From Brachyhypopomus gauderio (Eukaryota; Chordata; Actinopteri; Gymnotiformes; Hypopomidae): 64,000 bases of DNA. Below are positions 1 through 11,920 of the stretch, piece by piece. How positions within the stretch are numbered: the first letter of the stretch is position 1; every line of letters starts with the position of its first letter. The stretch spans positions 1 to 64,000 of the forward strand of contig NW_027506971.1 of the NCBI RefSeq assembly GCF_052324685.1, read 5' to 3'. The notes under the pieces are model-generated. The model saw only the letters and a program-made list of their open reading frames with translations. It made no database searches and was not told the DNA's origin. The translations under genes and the position numbers were made by a program.

Positions 1-642
1 ACAATTTGTCCTGCAATCTCAAGTGCTGGTTTGGTCCTTCACAAATGCTAGATTGGTCCCTATAACAGTGACCTCCTTCTTTCGTTTTTGAATGAACTCT
101 ACCAACAACTGGTTTCAGATGCAGAAAGGGAACAGGTGGGAGGAAACACGAGGACATTTGTGATGGGACGATGTAGCATTTTGTCATTCTCATGTCATCA
201 CAAACTGGTTTATAGACCATCCAAGAGTGATGTCCCTTTTCCTCCCGCCCTACTCGCCTTTCCTCAACCCCCAATAAGGAACTTTTTTCAGTCTGGAGGT
301 GGAAGGTGTATGATCATCGGCCCCATGACCAAATGTCCCTGCTGCATGCAATGGATCCTGGCTGCAGAGACATTTCAGCTGAAGACTGCCAGGGGTGAAT
401 AAGGCATACCAAGCTTTTCTTTCCCAGGTCCATGGCAAGGGCCAACATCAGATGTGATGTGGATGAAAACATGTGGCCAACTGCTGAAGGCCGTTTAGAT
501 TACACCTAACAAGACTGTTCAGTTTTGTATTCTGTTTTCCCCCTTGTGTGGCTTTTTTTGTATATGTGTATTTTTACACATATGGGACCATGGCTAATTA
601 TGTTTACAATTATGATAATTATTTTTTGGGTTAGGCCACAAT

Positions 643-950
643 TTACAGTAATGTCCCTAATACAGTAAAAGATACCCTTTACTGCAAAAATGTTACTGAC
701 TCCTTTTGGTCTAATCTACATTCCATATAGTACCTAACAGTAAATATCACTCATTGTGTAGACAGTATGTTGCCAAAAATGCACACATTTGAAAAAAAAG
801 TCCAAATGAAGCGGATTACAGTAAAAATGAACTGACTAAGAAAACAACAGATGTTACTGTAAAATGTCTGTTGTTTGCTGGGAGAGGGTAAAATATTACA
901 TGTAATACTGTTTCTGTATTGCCATCAAATGTTAGTTTTTTTACAGTGGT
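643..950. repeat. Cluster of ACAGTAA / TTACTGT motifs (monomer 1)
   Basis: Within about 300 bp the motif ACAGTAA, its complement TTACTGT or a one-base variant occurs around 645, 662, 692, 738, 818, 854 and 942, in both orientations. A perfect 10-bp inverted repeat, AAACAACAGA at 842-851 against TCTGTTGTTT at 867-876, encloses one copy. A second hairpin, ATATGTGTA at 562-570 against TACACATAT at 575-583, lies just before the cluster. Every monomer has the same arrangement. It may be a remnant of a small inverted-repeat transposon; the family was not recognised. Confidence 0.55.
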
Positions 951-1143
951 TGTGCAGTGATTGACTATGTTCATCTCGAAAAGAGAATATGTGCTAGTGT
1001 TTAAAAGAATGATTGGATACTGAACCAGGTTTGCTGTGTTTTAACAAAGTTGTTTGCATTGTGAAATGCAGAGTTGGTATTTAGTTAAGAAAATGCGCTT
1101 TTGAACACAATATTAACTATTTGGCTATTTGTGTGAGGTCAAT

Positions 1144-1252
1144 GTGTTGCTGTGTTTAGAGTTTTGACAATGTATCACAAGTATTGGGAAATGCACGTTA
1201 GCAGTCGTCAAAAACTGTATTTCCACCTGTCAAATAGATTGGAATTGGGATG
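1144..1252 (+). repeat. Left arm of a long imperfect inverted repeat (monomer 1)
   Basis: This segment matches the reverse complement of 2057-2150. The best stretch is GCACGTTAGCAGT followed by one mismatch and GTCAAAAACT. Further out, CTGTGTTTAGAGTTTTGACA pairs with CTGTGTTTGGAGTTTTGAAA. Together the arms bracket the TG-rich core of about 800 bp. Long inverted ends around a simple-sequence core suggest a fold-back element or non-autonomous DNA transposon, but no target duplication was identified. Confidence 0.7.
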
Positions 1253-1326
1253 CAGTTTGTTCAGCCAAATTATGACTTTGTGCAAACTTTAACACATTCA
1301 CACAGTGAGTCAGGGGGACTCAGACA

Positions 1327-1779
1327 TGTGTGTGTGTATGAGTGTGTGTGTGTCTGTGTGAGTGAGTGTGTATGTGTGTGTGTATGAGTGTGTGTGAGTG
1401 AGTGTGTATATGAGTGTGTGTATGAGTGTGTGTGTGACTGAGTGTGTATATGTGTATGTATGAGTGTGTGTGTGTGTTTGTGTGTGTGTGAGTGCGTATG
1501 AGTGTGTGTGAGTGAGTGTGTATGTGTGTGATAGATTGGAATTGGGATGCAGTTTGTTCAGCCAAATTATGACTTTGTGCAAACTTCAACACATTCACAC
1601 AGTGAGTCAGGGGGACTTCAGACATGTGTGTGTATGAGTGTGTGTGTGTGTCTGTGTGAGTGAGTGTGTATGTGTGTGTGTATGAGTGTGTGTGAGTGAG
1701 TGTGTATATGAGTGTGTGTGTGAGTGAGTGTGTATATGAGTGTGTGTGTGAGTGAGTGTGTATATGTGTGTGTGTATGA

Positions 1780-1813
<34 letters not shown>

Positions 1814-1913
1814 ATGAGTGTGTGTGAGTGAGTGTGTATGTGTGTGTGTATGAGTGTGTGTGAGTGAGAGTGTATATGTGTGTGTGTATGAGTGTGTGTG
1901 TGTGGGTGTGTAT
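1327..1913 (+). repeat. Two-part TG-rich minisatellite block with 297-bp internal duplication (monomer 1)
   Basis: Interrupted (TG)n made from recurring modules such as GTGTGTATGAGTG and GAGTGAGTGTGTATATG. The left half (1327-1530) and right half (1625-1913) are separated by a non-TG spacer (1531-1624). This spacer repeats the sequence just upstream of the left half: ATAGATTGG starts at 1234 and again at 1531, an offset of 297 bp, so spacer plus TG tract form a duplicated module. Long open frames of Thr-His repeats read on the minus strand are a consequence of CACA repeats, not genes. Long alternating purine-pyrimidine tracts of this kind can adopt Z-DNA. Confidence 0.93.
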
Positions 1914-1934
1914 TGGAAAAGGGATGGTAATCAT

Positions 1935-2071
1935 GACTCATCCCAATTCCAATCTATTTGACACATGAAAATAGATTGGAAGTGGGATCCTATTCAAATA
2001 GATTGGAAGTGGGACTGGTAATTACACAACATCCCAATTCCAATCTATTTGAATGGCATCCCAATTCCAAT
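1935..2071. repeat. Hairpin cluster built from the motif AGATTGGAATTGGGAT (monomer 1)
   Basis: The motif or a one-base variant (GGAAGTGGGA) occurs forward at 1973 and 2000 and reversed at 1940, 2031 and 2058. Two more forward copies stand at 1236 and 1533, at the head of each TG module. Adjacent opposite copies make two strong hairpins: 1940-1987 with an ~8-base loop (GACACATG), and about 1997-2050. The arrangement is identical in every monomer. Confidence 0.85.
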
Positions 2072-2150
2072 TTAGTTTTTGACTACTGCTAACGTGCTTT
2101 TGTCCAATCTGTAGTCACATTTTCAAAACTCCAAACACAGTGAACACAAC
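2057..2150 (-). repeat. Right arm of the long imperfect inverted repeat (monomer 1)
   Basis: Partner of 1144-1252. The monomers with TTTACAGTTTTTGAC pair better with the left arm (GTCAAAAACTGTA) than the monomers with TTTAGTTTTTGAC, which suggests the CA-deleted form is derived. The deleted form is in monomers 1, 3, 11, 12 and 13. Confidence 0.7.
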
Positions 2151-2452
2151 ATCAGTTTTCAGTGGCTATACTATTAGTTCAATTCATGTTGTTATGGCAC
2201 AAAATGCAGTCATTTTACATGTTTTTATAATGCTTAAATTTTCTATACACACAAGGTTATCCAATAACAAAATTCTGGATCGTTTTTGTCTTATTTACAA
2301 TTGCTTGTACACAGCATGCCAAAAATGAAAACCTAAGGTTCAAAACCTTAAATATCGTATAAAATGCCAAGTTCTGCAAAAACAAAGGCAGCTGAACAGT
2401 TATTACTGTTGTACACATTTTTTGCACATATAGATAAATGAAGTATAGTATA

Positions 2453-2480
2453 AAATATATATATATATTTATAAAAAGTA
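2453..2480. repeat. AT microsatellite (monomer 1)
   Basis: An AAAATATATATATATATTTAT run of variable length, one of the main sources of length difference between monomers. The long form is in monomers 1, 4, 5, 7, 8, 9 and 13-18; the short form is in 2, 3, 6, 10, 11, 12 and 19. The two-base change alters the end of a chance minus-strand open frame (132 versus 113 codons). Confidence 0.85.
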
Positions 2481-2526
2481 TATACTGAAGTACAGTAATG
2501 TACCGGGTCAGAGAGGAGCAAATATA

Positions 2527-4302
2527 ACAATTTGTCCTGCAATCTCAAGTGCTGGTTTGGTCCTTCACAAATGCTAGATTGGTCCCTATAACAGTGACCT
2601 CCTTCTTTCGTTTTTGAATGAACTCTACCAACAACTGGTTTCAGATGCAGAAAGGGAACAGGTGGGAGGAAACACGAGGACATTTGTGATGGGACGATGT
2701 AGCATTTTGTCATTCTCATGTCATCACAAACTGGTTTATAGACCATCCAAGAGTGATGTCCCTTTTCCTCCCGCCCTACTCGCCTTTCCTCAACCCCAAT
2801 AAGGAACTTTTTTCAGTCTGGAGGTGGAAGGTGTATGATCATCAGCCACATGACCAAATGTCCCTGCTGCATGCAATGGATCCTGGCTGCAGAGACATTT
2901 CAGCTGAAGACTGCCAGGGGTGAATAAGGCATACCAAGCTTTTCTTTCCCAGGTCCATGGCAAGGGCCAACATCAGATGTGATGTGGATGAAAACATGTG
3001 GCCAACTGCTGAAGGCCGTTTAGATTACACCTAACAAGACTGTTCAGTTTTGTATTCTGTTTTCCCCCTTGTGTGGCTTTTTTTGTATATGTGTATTTTT
3101 ACACATATGGGACCATGGCTAATTATGTTTACAATTATGATAATTATTTTTTGGGTTAGGCCACAATTTACAGTAATGTCCCTAATACAGTAAAAGATAC
3201 CCTTTACTGCAAAAATGTTACTGACTCCTTTTGGTCTAATCTACATTCCATATAGTACCTAACAGTAAATATCACTCATTGTGTAGACAGTATGTTGCCA
3301 AAAATGCACACATTTGAAAAAAAAGTCCAAATGAAGCGGATTACAGTAAAAATGAACTGACTAAGAAAACAACAGATGTTACTGTAAAATGTCTGTTGTT
3401 TGCTGGGAGAGGGTAAAATATTACATGTAATACTGTTTCTGTATTGCCATCAAATGTTAGTTTTTTTACAGTGGTTGTGCAGTGATTGACTATGTTCATC
3501 TCGAAAAGAGAATATGTGCTAGTGTTTAAAAGAATGATTGGATACTGAACCAGGTTTGCTGTGTTTTAACAAAGTTGTTTGCATTGTGAAATGCAGAGTT
3601 GGTATTTAGTTAAGAAAATGCGTTTTGGACACAATATTAACTATTTGGCTATTTGTGTGAGGTCAATGTGTTGCTGTGTTTAGAGTTTTGACAATGTATC
3701 ACAAGTATTGGGAAATGCACGTTAGCAGTCGTCAAAAACTGTATTTCCACCTGTCAAATAGATTGGAATTGGGATGCAGTTTGTTCAGCCAAATTATGAC
3801 TTTGTGCAAACTTTAACACATTCACACAGTGAGTCAGGGGGACTCAGACATGTGTGTGTGTATGAGTGTGTGTGTGTCTGTGTGAGTGAGTGTGTATGTG
3901 TGTGTGTATGAGTGTGTGTGAGTGAGTGTGTATATGAGTGTGTGTATGAGTGTGTGTGTGACTGAGTGTGTATATGTGTATGTATGAGTGTGTGTGTGTG
4001 TTTGTGTGTGTGTGAGTGCGTATGAGTGTGTGTGAGTGAGTGTGTATGTGTGTGATAGATTGGAATTGGGATGCAGTTTGTTCAGCCAAATTATGACTTT
4101 GTGCAAACTTCAACACATTCACACAGTGAGTCAGGGGGACTCAGACATGTGTGTGTATGAGTGTGTGTGTGTGTCTGTGTGAGTGAGTGTGTATGTGTGT
4201 GTGTATGAGTGTGTGTGAGTGAGTGTGTATATGAGTGTGTGTGTGAGTGAGTGTGTATATGAGTGTGTGTGTGAGTGAGTGTGTATATGTGTGTGTGTAT
4301 GA

Positions 4303-4336
<34 letters not shown>

Positions 4337-5049
4337 ATGAGTGTGTGTGAGTGAGTGTGTATGTGTGTGTGTATGAGTGTGTGTGAGTGAGAGTGTATAT
4401 GTGTGTGTGTATGAGTGTGTGTGTGTGGGTGTGTATTGGAAAAGGGATGGTAATCATGACTCATCCCAATTCCAATCTATTTGACACATGAAAATAGATT
4501 GGAAGTGGGATCCTATTCAAATAGATTGGAAGTGGGACTGGTAATTACACAACATCCCAATTCCAATCTATTTGAATGGCATCCCAATTCCAATTTACAG
4601 TTTTTGACTACTGCTAACGTGCTTTTGTCCAATCTGTAGTCACATTTTCAAAACTCCAAACACAGTGAACACAACATCAGTTTTCAGTGGCTATACTATT
4701 AGTTCAATTCATGTTGTTATGGCACAAAATGCAGTCATTTTACATGTTTTTATAATGCTTAAATTTTCTATACACACAAGGTTATCCAATAACAAAATTC
4801 TGGATCGTTTTTGTCTTATTTACAATTGCTTGTACACAGCATGCCAAAAATGAAAACCTAAGGTTCAAAACCTTAAATATCGTATAAAATGCCAAGTTCT
4901 GCAAAAACAAAGGCAGCTGAACAGTTATTACTGTTGTACACATTTTTTGCACATATAGATAAATGAAGTATAGTATAAAATATATATATATTTATAAAAA
5001 GTATATACTGAAGTACAGTAATGTACCGGGTCAGAGAGGAGCAAATATA
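2527..5049 (+). repeat. Monomer 2 (2523 bp)
   Basis: TG block 3851-4436. It carries two marked variants: ATCAGCCACATGACC near 2840 (most monomers have ATCGGCCCCATGACC) and GCGTTTTGGACAC near 3621 (usual form GCGCTTTTGAACAC). Both recur together only in monomer 14. Short AT run. Confidence 0.96.
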
Positions 5050-6830
5050 ACAATTTGTCCTGCAATCTCAAGTGCTGGTTTGGTCCTTCACAAATGCTAG
5101 ATTGGTCCCTATAACAGTGACCTCCTTCTTTCGTTTTTGAATGAACTCTACCAACAACTGGTTTCAGATGCAGAAAGGGAACAGGTGGGAGGAAACACGA
5201 GGACATTTGTGATGGGACGATGTAGCATTTTGTCATTCTCATGTCATCACAAACTGGTTTATAGACCATCCAAGAGTGATGTCCCTTTTCCTCCCGCCCT
5301 ACTCGCCTTTCCTCAACCCCAATAAGGAACTTTTTTCAGTCTGGAGGTGGAAGGTGTATGATCATCGGCCCCATGACCAAATGTCCCTGCTGCATGCAAT
5401 GGATCCTGGCTGCAGAGACATTTCAGCTGAAGACTGCCAGGGGTGAATAAGGCATACCAAGCTTTTCTTTCCCAGGTCCATGGCAAGGGCCAACATCAGA
5501 TGTGATGTGGATGAAAACATGTGGCCAACTGCTGAAGGCCGTTTAGATTACACCTAACAAGACTGTTCAGTTTTGTATTCTGTTTTCCCCCTTGTGTGGC
5601 TTTTTTTGTATATGTGTATTTTTACACATATGGGACCATGGCTAATTATGTTTACAATTATGATAATTATTTTTTGGGTTAGGCCACAATTTACAGTAAT
5701 GTCCCTAATACAGTAAAAGATACCCTTTACTGCAAAAATGTTACTGACTCCTTTTGGTCTAATCTACATTCCATATAGTACCTAACAGTAAATATCACTC
5801 ATTGTGTAGACAGTATGTTGCCAAAAATGCACACATTTGAAAAAAAGTCCAAATGAAGCGGATTACAGTAAAAATGAACTGACTAAGAAAACAACAGATG
5901 TTACTGTAAAATGTCTGTTGTTTGCTGGGAGAGGGTAAAATATTACATGTAATACTGTTTCTGTATTGCCATCAAATGTTAGTTTTTTTTACAGTGGTTG
6001 TGCAGTGATTGACTATGTTCATCTCGAAAAGAGAATATGTGCTAGTGTTTAAAAGAATGATTGGATACTGAACCAGGTTTGCTGTGTTTTAACAAAGTTG
6101 TTTGCATTGTGAAATGCAGAGTTGGTATTTAGTTAAGAAAATGCGCTTTTGAACACAATATTAACTATTTGGCTATTTGTGTGAGGTCAATGTGTTGCTG
6201 TGTTTAGAGTTTTGACAATGTATCACAAGTATTGGGAAATGCACGTTAGCAGTCGTCAAAAACTGTATTTCCACCTGTCAAATAGATTGGAATTGGGATG
6301 CAGTTTGTTCAGCCAAATTATGACTTTGTGCAAACTTTAACACATTCACACAGTGAGTCAGGGGGACTCAGACATGTGTGTGTGTATGAGTGTGTGTGTG
6401 TGTGTCTGTGTGAGTGAGTGTGTATGTGTGTGTGTATGAGTGTGTGTGAGTGAGTGTGTATATGAGTGTGTGTATGAGTGTGTGTGTGACTGAGTGTGTA
6501 TATGTGTATGTATGAGTGTGTGTGTGTGTTTGTGTGTGTGTGAGTGCGTATGAGTGTGTGTGAGTGAGTGTGTATGTGTGTGATAGATTGGAATTGGGAT
6601 GCAGTTTGTTCAGCCAAATTATGACTTTGTGCAAACTTCAACACATTCACACAGTGAGTCAGGGGGACTCAGACATGTGTGTGTATGAGTGTGTGTGTGT
6701 GTCTGTGTGAGTGAGTGTGTATGTGTGTGTGTATGAGTGTGTGTGAGTGAGTGTGTATATGAGTGTGTGTGTGAGTGAGTGTGTATATGAGTGTGTGTGT
6801 GAGTGAGTGTGTATATGTGTGTGTGTATGA

Positions 6831-6864
<34 letters not shown>

Positions 6865-7575
6865 ATGAGTGTGTGTGAGTGAGTGTGTATGTGTGTGTGT
6901 ATGAGTGTGTGTGAGTGAGAGTGTATATGTGTGTGTGTATGAGTGTGTGTGTGTGGGTGTGTATTGGAAAAGGGATGGTAATCATGACTCATCCCAATTC
7001 CAATCTATTTGACACATGAAAATAGATTGGAAGTGGGATCCTATTCAAATAGATTGGAAGTGGGACTGGTAATTACACAACATCCCAATTCCAATCTATT
7101 TGAATGGCATCCCAATTCCAATTTAGTTTTTGACTACTGCTAACGTGCTTTTGTCCAATCTGTAGTCACATTTTCAAAACTCCAAACACAGTGAACACAA
7201 CATCAGTTTTCAGTGGCTATACTATTAGTTCAATTCATGTTGTTATGGCACAAAATGCAGTCATTTTACATGTTTTTATAATGCTTAAATTTTCTATACA
7301 CACAAGGTTATCCAATAACAAAATTCTGGATCGTTTTTGTCTTATTTACAATTGCTTGTACACAGCATGCCAAAAATGAAAACCTAAGGTTCAAAACCTT
7401 AAATATCGTATAAAATGCCAAGTTCTGCAAAAACAAAGGCAGCTGAACAGTTATTACTGTTGTACACATTTTTTGCACATATAGATAAATGAAGTATAGT
7501 ATAAAATATATATATATTTATAAAAAGTATATACTGAAGTACTGTAATGTACCGGGTCAGAGAGGAGCAAATATA
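5050..7575 (+). repeat. Monomer 3 (2526 bp)
   Basis: TG block 6375-6964. It has seven A's near 5840 instead of eight, eight T's near 5983 instead of seven (shared with monomer 20), the TTTAG form near 7121, the short AT run, and GAAGTACTGTAATG near 7537 (usual form GAAGTACAGTAATG). The last variant recurs only in monomers 11 and 12. Confidence 0.96.
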
Positions 7576-9356
7576 ACAATTTGTCCTGCAATCTCAAGTG
7601 CTGGTTTGGTCCTTCACAAATGCTAGATTGGTCCCTATAACAGTGACCTCCTTCTTTCGTTTTTGAATGAACTCTACCAACAACTGGTTTCAGATGCAGA
7701 AAGGGAACAGGTGGGAGGAAACACGAGGACATTTGTGATGGGACGATGTAGCATTTTGTCATTCTCATGTCATCACAAACTGGTTTATAGACCATCCAAG
7801 AGTGATGTCCCTTTTCCTCCCGCCCTACTCGCCTTTCCTCAACCCCAATAAGGAACTTTTTTCAGTCTGGAGGTGGAAGGTGTATGATCATCGGCCCCAT
7901 GACCAAATGTCCCTGCTGCATGCAATGGATCCTGGCTGCAGAGACATTTCAGCTGAAGACTGCCAGGGGTGAATAAGGCATACCAAGCTTTTCTTTCCCA
8001 GGTCCATGGCAAGGGCCAACATCAGATGTGATGTGGATGAAAACATGTGGCCAACTGCTGAAGGCCGTTTAGATTACACCTAACAAGACTGTTCAGTTTT
8101 GTATTCTGTTTTCCCCCTTGTGTGGCTTTTTTTGTATATGTGTATTTTTACACATATGGGACCATGGCTAATTATGTTTACAATTATGATAATTATTTTT
8201 TGGGTTAGGCCACAATTTACAGTAATGTCCCTAATACAGTAAAAGATACCCTTTACTGCAAAAATGTTACTGACTCCTTTTGGTCTAATCTACATTCCAT
8301 ATAGTACCTAACAGTAAATATCACTCATTGTGTAGACAGTATGTTGCCAAAAATGCACACATTTGAAAAAAAAGTCCAAATGAAGCGGATTACAGTAAAA
8401 ATGAACTGACTAAGAAAACAACAGATGTTACTGTAAAATGTCTGTTGTTTGCTGGGAGAGGGTAAAATATTACATGTAATACTGTTTCTGTATTGCCATC
8501 AAATGTTAGTTTTTTTACAGTGGTTGTGCAGTGATTGACTATGTTCATCTCGAAAAGAGAATATGTGCTAGTGTTTAAAAGAATGATTGGATACTGAACC
8601 AGGTTTGCTGTGTTTTAACAAAGTTGTTTGCATTGTGAAATGCAGAGTTGGTATTTAGTTAAGAAAATGCGCTTTTGAACACAATATTAACTATTTGGCT
8701 ATTTGTGTGAGGTCAATGTGTTGCTGTGTTTAGAGTTTTGACAATGTATCACAAGTATTGGGAAATGCACGTTAGCAGTCGTCAAAAACTGTATTTCCAC
8801 CTGTCAAATAGATTGGAATTGGGATGCAGTTTGTTCAGCCAAATTATGACTTTGTGCAAACTTTAACACATTCACACAGTGAGTCAGGGGGACTCAGACA
8901 TGTGTGTGTGTATGAGTGTGTGTGTGTGTGTCTGTGTGAGTGAGTGTGTATGTGTGTGTGTATGAGTGTGTGTGAGTGAGTGTGTATATGAGTGTGTGTA
9001 TGAGTGTGTGTGTGACTGAGTGTGTATATGTGTATGTATGAGTGTGTGTGTGTGTTTGTGTGTGTGTGAGTGCGTATGAGTGTGTGTGAGTGAGTGTGTA
9101 TGTGTGTGATAGATTGGAATTGGGATGCAGTTTGTTCAGCCAAATTATGACTTTGTGCAAACTTCAACACATTCACACAGTGAGTCAGGGGGACTCAGAC
9201 ATGTGTGTGTATGAGTGTGTGTGTGTGTCTGTGTGAGTGAGTGTGTATGTGTGTGTGTATGAGTGTGTGTGAGTGAGTGTGTATATGAGTGTGTGTGTGA
9301 GTGAGTGTGTATATGAGTGTGTGTGTGAGTGAGTGTGTATATGTGTGTGTGTATGA

Positions 9357-9390
<34 letters not shown>

Positions 9391-10105
9391 ATGAGTGTGT
9401 GTGAGTGAGTGTGTATGTGTGTGTGTATGAGTGTGTGTGAGTGAGAGTGTATATGTGTGTGTGTATGAGTGTGTGTGTGTGGGTGTGTATTGGAAAAGGG
9501 ATGGTAATCATGACTCATCCCAATTCCAATCTATTTGACACATGAAAATAGATTGGAAGTGGGATCCTATTCAAATAGATTGGAAGTGGGACTGGTAATT
9601 ACACAACATCCCAATTCCAATCTATTTGAATGGCATCCCAATTCCAATTTACAGTTTTTGACTACTGCTAACGTGCTTTTGTCCAATCTGTAGTCACATT
9701 TTCAAAACTCCAAACACAGTGAACACAACATCAGTTTTCAGTGGCTATACTATTAGTTCAATTCATGTTGTTATGGCACAAAATGCAGTCATTTTACATG
9801 TTTTTATAATGCTTAAATTTTCTATACACACAAGGTTATCCAATAACAAAATTCTGGATCGTTTTTGTCTTATTTACAATTGCTTGTACACAGCATGCCA
9901 AAAATGAAAACCTAAGGTTCAAAACCTTAAATATCGTATAAAATGCCAAGTTCTGCAAAAACAAAGGCAGCTGAACAGTTATTACTGTTGTACACATTTT
10001 TTGCACATATAGATAAATGAAGTATAGTATAAAATATATATATATATTTATAAAAAGTATATACTGAAGTACAGTAATGTACCGGGTCAGAGAGGAGCAA
10101 ATATA
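7576..10105 (+). repeat. Monomer 4 (2530 bp)
   Basis: TG block 8901-9490. Common-form monomer with long AT run and eight A's near 8365; essentially the same as monomers 5, 8 and 9. Confidence 0.96.
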
Positions 10106-11886
10106 ACAATTTGTCCTGCAATCTCAAGTGCTGGTTTGGTCCTTCACAAATGCTAGATTGGTCCCTATAACAGTGACCTCCTTCTTTCGTTTTTGAATGA
10201 ACTCTACCAACAACTGGTTTCAGATGCAGAAAGGGAACAGGTGGGAGGAAACACGAGGACATTTGTGATGGGACGATGTAGCATTTTGTCATTCTCATGT
10301 CATCACAAACTGGTTTATAGACCATCCAAGAGTGATGTCCCTTTTCCTCCCGCCCTACTCGCCTTTCCTCAACCCCAATAAGGAACTTTTTTCAGTCTGG
10401 AGGTGGAAGGTGTATGATCATCGGCCCCATGACCAAATGTCCCTGCTGCATGCAATGGATCCTGGCTGCAGAGACATTTCAGCTGAAGACTGCCAGGGGT
10501 GAATAAGGCATACCAAGCTTTTCTTTCCCAGGTCCATGGCAAGGGCCAACATCAGATGTGATGTGGATGAAAACATGTGGCCAACTGCTGAAGGCCGTTT
10601 AGATTACACCTAACAAGACTGTTCAGTTTTGTATTCTGTTTTCCCCCTTGTGTGGCTTTTTTTGTATATGTGTATTTTTACACATATGGGACCATGGCTA
10701 ATTATGTTTACAATTATGATAATTATTTTTTGGGTTAGGCCACAATTTACAGTAATGTCCCTAATACAGTAAAAGATACCCTTTACTGCAAAAATGTTAC
10801 TGACTCCTTTTGGTCTAATCTACATTCCATATAGTACCTAACAGTAAATATCACTCATTGTGTAGACAGTATGTTGCCAAAAATGCACACATTTGAAAAA
10901 AAAGTCCAAATGAAGCGGATTACAGTAAAAATGAACTGACTAAGAAAACAACAGATGTTACTGTAAAATGTCTGTTGTTTGCTGGGAGAGGGTAAAATAT
11001 TACATGTAATACTGTTTCTGTATTGCCATCAAATGTTAGTTTTTTTACAGTGGTTGTGCAGTGATTGACTATGTTCATCTCGAAAAGAGAATATGTGCTA
11101 GTGTTTAAAAGAATGATTGGATACTGAACCAGGTTTGCTGTGTTTTAACAAAGTTGTTTGCATTGTGAAATGCAGAGTTGGTATTTAGTTAAGAAAATGC
11201 GCTTTTGAACACAATATTAACTATTTGGCTATTTGTGTGAGGTCAATGTGTTGCTGTGTTTAGAGTTTTGACAATGTATCACAAGTATTGGGAAATGCAC
11301 GTTAGCAGTCGTCAAAAACTGTATTTCCACCTGTCAAATAGATTGGAATTGGGATGCAGTTTGTTCAGCCAAATTATGACTTTGTGCAAACTTTAACACA
11401 TTCACACAGTGAGTCAGGGGGACTCAGACATGTGTGTGTGTATGAGTGTGTGTGTGTGTGTCTGTGTGAGTGAGTGTGTATGTGTGTGTGTATGAGTGTG
11501 TGTGAGTGAGTGTGTATATGAGTGTGTGTATGAGTGTGTGTGTGACTGAGTGTGTATATGTGTATGTATGAGTGTGTGTGTGTGTTTGTGTGTGTGTGAG
11601 TGCGTATGAGTGTGTGTGAGTGAGTGTGTATGTGTGTGATAGATTGGAATTGGGATGCAGTTTGTTCAGCCAAATTATGACTTTGTGCAAACTTCAACAC
11701 ATTCACACAGTGAGTCAGGGGGACTCAGACATGTGTGTGTATGAGTGTGTGTGTGTGTCTGTGTGAGTGAGTGTGTATGTGTGTGTGTATGAGTGTGTGT
11801 GAGTGAGTGTGTATATGAGTGTGTGTGTGAGTGAGTGTGTATATGAGTGTGTGTGTGAGTGAGTGTGTATATGTGTGTGTGTATGA

Positions 11887-11920
<34 letters not shown>

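Larger units (their letters stand above)
1..2526 (+). repeat. Monomer 1 (reference, 2526 bp)
   Basis: Used here to define the monomer phase. TG block 1327-1913; TTAA corresponding to the transposon target at 1041-1044. Private one-base insertions: a fifth C in the CAACCCCCAATAAGG run near 270 and an extra T in GGGGGACTTCAGACATG near 1618. It has the TTTAGTTTTTGAC form near 2070 (two bases shorter than TTTACAGTTTTTGAC) and the long AT run near 2455-2468. Confidence 0.97.

Noticed and set aside
88..402. Plus-strand frame starting NELYQQ, 62 codons in most monomers and 104 in monomer 1
   Set aside because: It has no ATG at the start (TTG), and the longer form in monomer 1 results from a one-base insertion in a C run. 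No recognisable protein.
1310..1941. Long minus-strand open frames rich in Thr-His in every monomer
   Set aside because: They are translations of CACA-type simple repeats in several frames at once; length varies with the microsatellite and there is no domain.
2140..2328. Plus-strand 62-codon frame in each monomer
   Set aside because: It begins with GTG, has no domain and lies in AT-rich satellite sequence.
2348..2746. Minus-strand open frame of 132 or 113 codons starting with ATG in each monomer
   Set aside because: The end of the frame shifts with a two-base change in the AT run, no known domain is visible, and there are no flanking gene signals. Conservation is explained by satellite homogenisation.
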